Positions 5,832-6,905 of a DNA stretch of 6,905 nucleotides are shown in pieces. How positions within the stretch are numbered: the stretch's first letter is position 1; each line of letters starts with the position of its first letter. Origin of the DNA: an uncultured Lachnospiraceae bacterium. GTDB taxonomy: Bacteria > Bacillota > Clostridia > Lachnospirales > Lachnospiraceae. Both the position numbers and the translations under genes were made by a program. The stretch covers positions 1 through 6,905 of the forward strand of contig CALZMS010000048.1 of the NCBI GenBank assembly GCA_945788595.1, written 5' to 3'. Below the pieces are notes generated by a model that saw nothing but the letters and a program-made list of their open reading frames with translations, ran no database searches and had not been told where the DNA came from.

Positions 5832-6905
5832 TTATTCTCCCCGTGCGCTGTCTTCATCCAGGATTTCCTGAATAAGGACTCTTTCATCCATAGGATATTT
5901 TACCCCTTTGATCTCCTGATAATCCTCATGCCCTTTTCCGGCCAGAACGACAATATCCCCGGGCTGTCCATGGTGAATGGCATAGGCAATGGCTTCCTTC
6001 CGGTCCGGAATCTCCACGTATTTGCCGTCGGTCTTTCCTATACCGATCTTGATATCTTCGATAATGGCCTGCGGTTCTTCGAACCGCGGATTATCAGAAG
6101 TGATAATGGTCAGATCGGCCAGTTTTCCGGACACTTCACCCATTTCAAAGCGGCGGTCTCTGGAGCGATTTCCGCCGCAGCCAAACAGGCATACAAGCCG
6201 GTTGGGATGATACTCGCGCAGTGTAGTCAAAAGACTCTCCAATGACATGGCATTGTGGGCATAATCGATCATCAGTGTGAATTCATCTGATACATGCACC
6301 ATTTCAATGCGGCCTTTAACTTTAGCATTTTTGAGAGCTTTTACTATATTTTCAACCGAAACATTAAAGTGGCGGCAGATGGCAATGGCTGTCAGGGAAT
6401 TATATATACTGAATTTTCCCGGAAGATCGATTTCTACATTTAGATCCATCAGTCCTGCAGCTTTATAGGCAATGCCAAGACTTCCGCCTCTGGTTACCAT
6501 GTGTACATCCGTAGCTCTGAGATCCGCTTTTTCTCCAAAACCATAGGTTTCCAGAGTACAAGTATGGCCTTTGATGATCTTATCAAAATGTTCGTCGTCT
6601 CTGTTGACAATACCGATACGGCACTGTTTTAACAGGCGGCTTTTACATTCCAGATATTCTTCGAAGCTTGCATGCTCATTTGGTCCGATATGGTCGGGCT
6701 CTATATTGGTAAAAATACCAAAATCGAAAGTGATTCCTGCTGTTCTGTGCAGCATCAGTCCCTGTGAGGACACTTCCATAACTACGCAGTCGCAGCCTTC
6801 TTCTACCATCTCTGCGAAATATTTCTGAATCAGATGGGATTCAGGGGTGGTGTTGGCAGAGGGAATCTTTTTTTCTCCGATGATTGTTTCGATGGTGCCG
6901 ATCAG
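5832..6905 (-). CDS. murE: MurE-type UDP-N-acetylmuramoyl-tripeptide synthetase, probably meso-diaminopimelate-adding, 5' end cut off by window
   Basis: This cytoplasmic ATP-dependent Mur ligase adds the third residue to UDP-MurNAc-L-Ala-D-Glu in peptidoglycan synthesis. The 357 residues present lack the N-terminal domain and ATP P-loop, which lie off the right edge; the open frame enters at 6905, so the ATG at 6809 is internal. Fragment positions: SANTTPES (16-23) for the UDP-MurNAc substrate, MEVSSQGL (43-50), DHIGPNEH (71-78), Lys88 (the likely carbamylated lysine), GKFSIYNSLTA (163-173), KGRIEM (197-202), DYAHNAMSLE (214-223), FGCGGNR (241-247), DNPR (271-274) and GKGHEDYQ (323-330). DNPR and GKGHED are the family signature for meso-diaminopimelate rather than lysine. 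Three motifs depart from textbook MurE: DHLDFH is DHIGPNEH, HTPDAL is HNAMSL, and PGR is KGR. It may therefore be a divergent lineage or second MurE copy, so the symbol is less certain than the fold. Confidence 0.88.
   Translation of the reverse strand: MIGTIETIIGEKKIPSANTTPESHLIQKYFAEMVEEGCDCVVMEVSSQGLMLHRTAGITFDFGIFTNIEPDHIGPNEHASFEEYLECKSRLLKQCRIGIVNRDDEHFDKIIKGHTCTLETYGFGEKADLRATDVHMVTRGGSLGIAYKAAGLMDLNVEIDLPGKFSIYNSLTAIAICRHFNVSVENIVKALKNAKVKGRIEMVHVSDEFTLMIDYAHNAMSLESLLTTLREYHPNRLVCLFGCGGNRSRDRRFEMGEVSGKLADLTIITSDNPRFEEPQAIIEDIKIGIGKTDGKYVEIPDRKEAIAYAIHHGQPGDIVVLAGKGHEDYQEIKGVKYPMDERVLIQEILDEDSARGE

Noticed and set aside
5700..6245. Plus-strand open frame of 181 codons spanning the murE-priA junction
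   Set aside because: It is antisense to two well-supported genes and crosses the hairpin; no family motif is visible. It looks like a shadow frame.
1..6905. A novel multi-gene system, mobile element, CRISPR array or RNA gene
   Set aside because: Both strands were read. The window is filled by six recognisable housekeeping genes with short gaps; no repeats, integrase or transposase frames, or structured RNA candidates other than the one hairpin were seen.

Overview
The window looks like ordinary chromosomal DNA from a low-to-middle GC member of the Bacillota, most likely class Clostridia and quite possibly family Lachnospiraceae. The evidence is the gene order (priA, def, fmt, rsmB, rlmN), strong AGGAGG-type ribosome binding sites, very tight gene packing, a clostridial-type peptide deformylase (HECEH motif) and a MurE-type ligase carrying the meso-diaminopimelate signature DNPR. 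The family assignment is inferred from protein style and synteny, not from a search.

Every supported gene is on the minus strand, so the transcript reads from right to left. In transcription order they are: a murE-type ligase (5832-6905, 5' end cut off by the window), priA (3562-5778), def (3041-3550), fmt (2087-3019), rsmB (648-2018) and rlmN (1-664, 3' end cut off). Gaps are 53, 11, 21 and 68 bases, followed by a 17-base overlap of rsmB with rlmN. I see no intrinsic terminator between any pair and no convincing internal promoter, so this is probably one polycistronic unit whose promoter lies beyond the right edge. No stretch of 300 bases lacks a gene.

By function, the ligase adds the third residue of the peptidoglycan stem peptide. 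PriA restarts stalled replication forks. Fmt formylates initiator Met-tRNA, and Def removes the formyl group from new proteins, so the two form a start-and-finish pair of one cycle. RsmB and RlmN methylate ribosomal RNA. The last four genes therefore form a translation and ribosome-maturation block, with replication restart and cell-wall synthesis upstream.

I found no mobile element, CRISPR array, tRNA, rRNA, defence system or undescribed system. The points worth a second look are small: non-standard motifs in the MurE-type protein, a perfect-stem hairpin directly after its stop codon, a short-spaced ribosome binding site for priA, a DEEQ rather than DEEH box in PriA, and the rsmB tail that doubles as the rlmN ribosome binding site and start.
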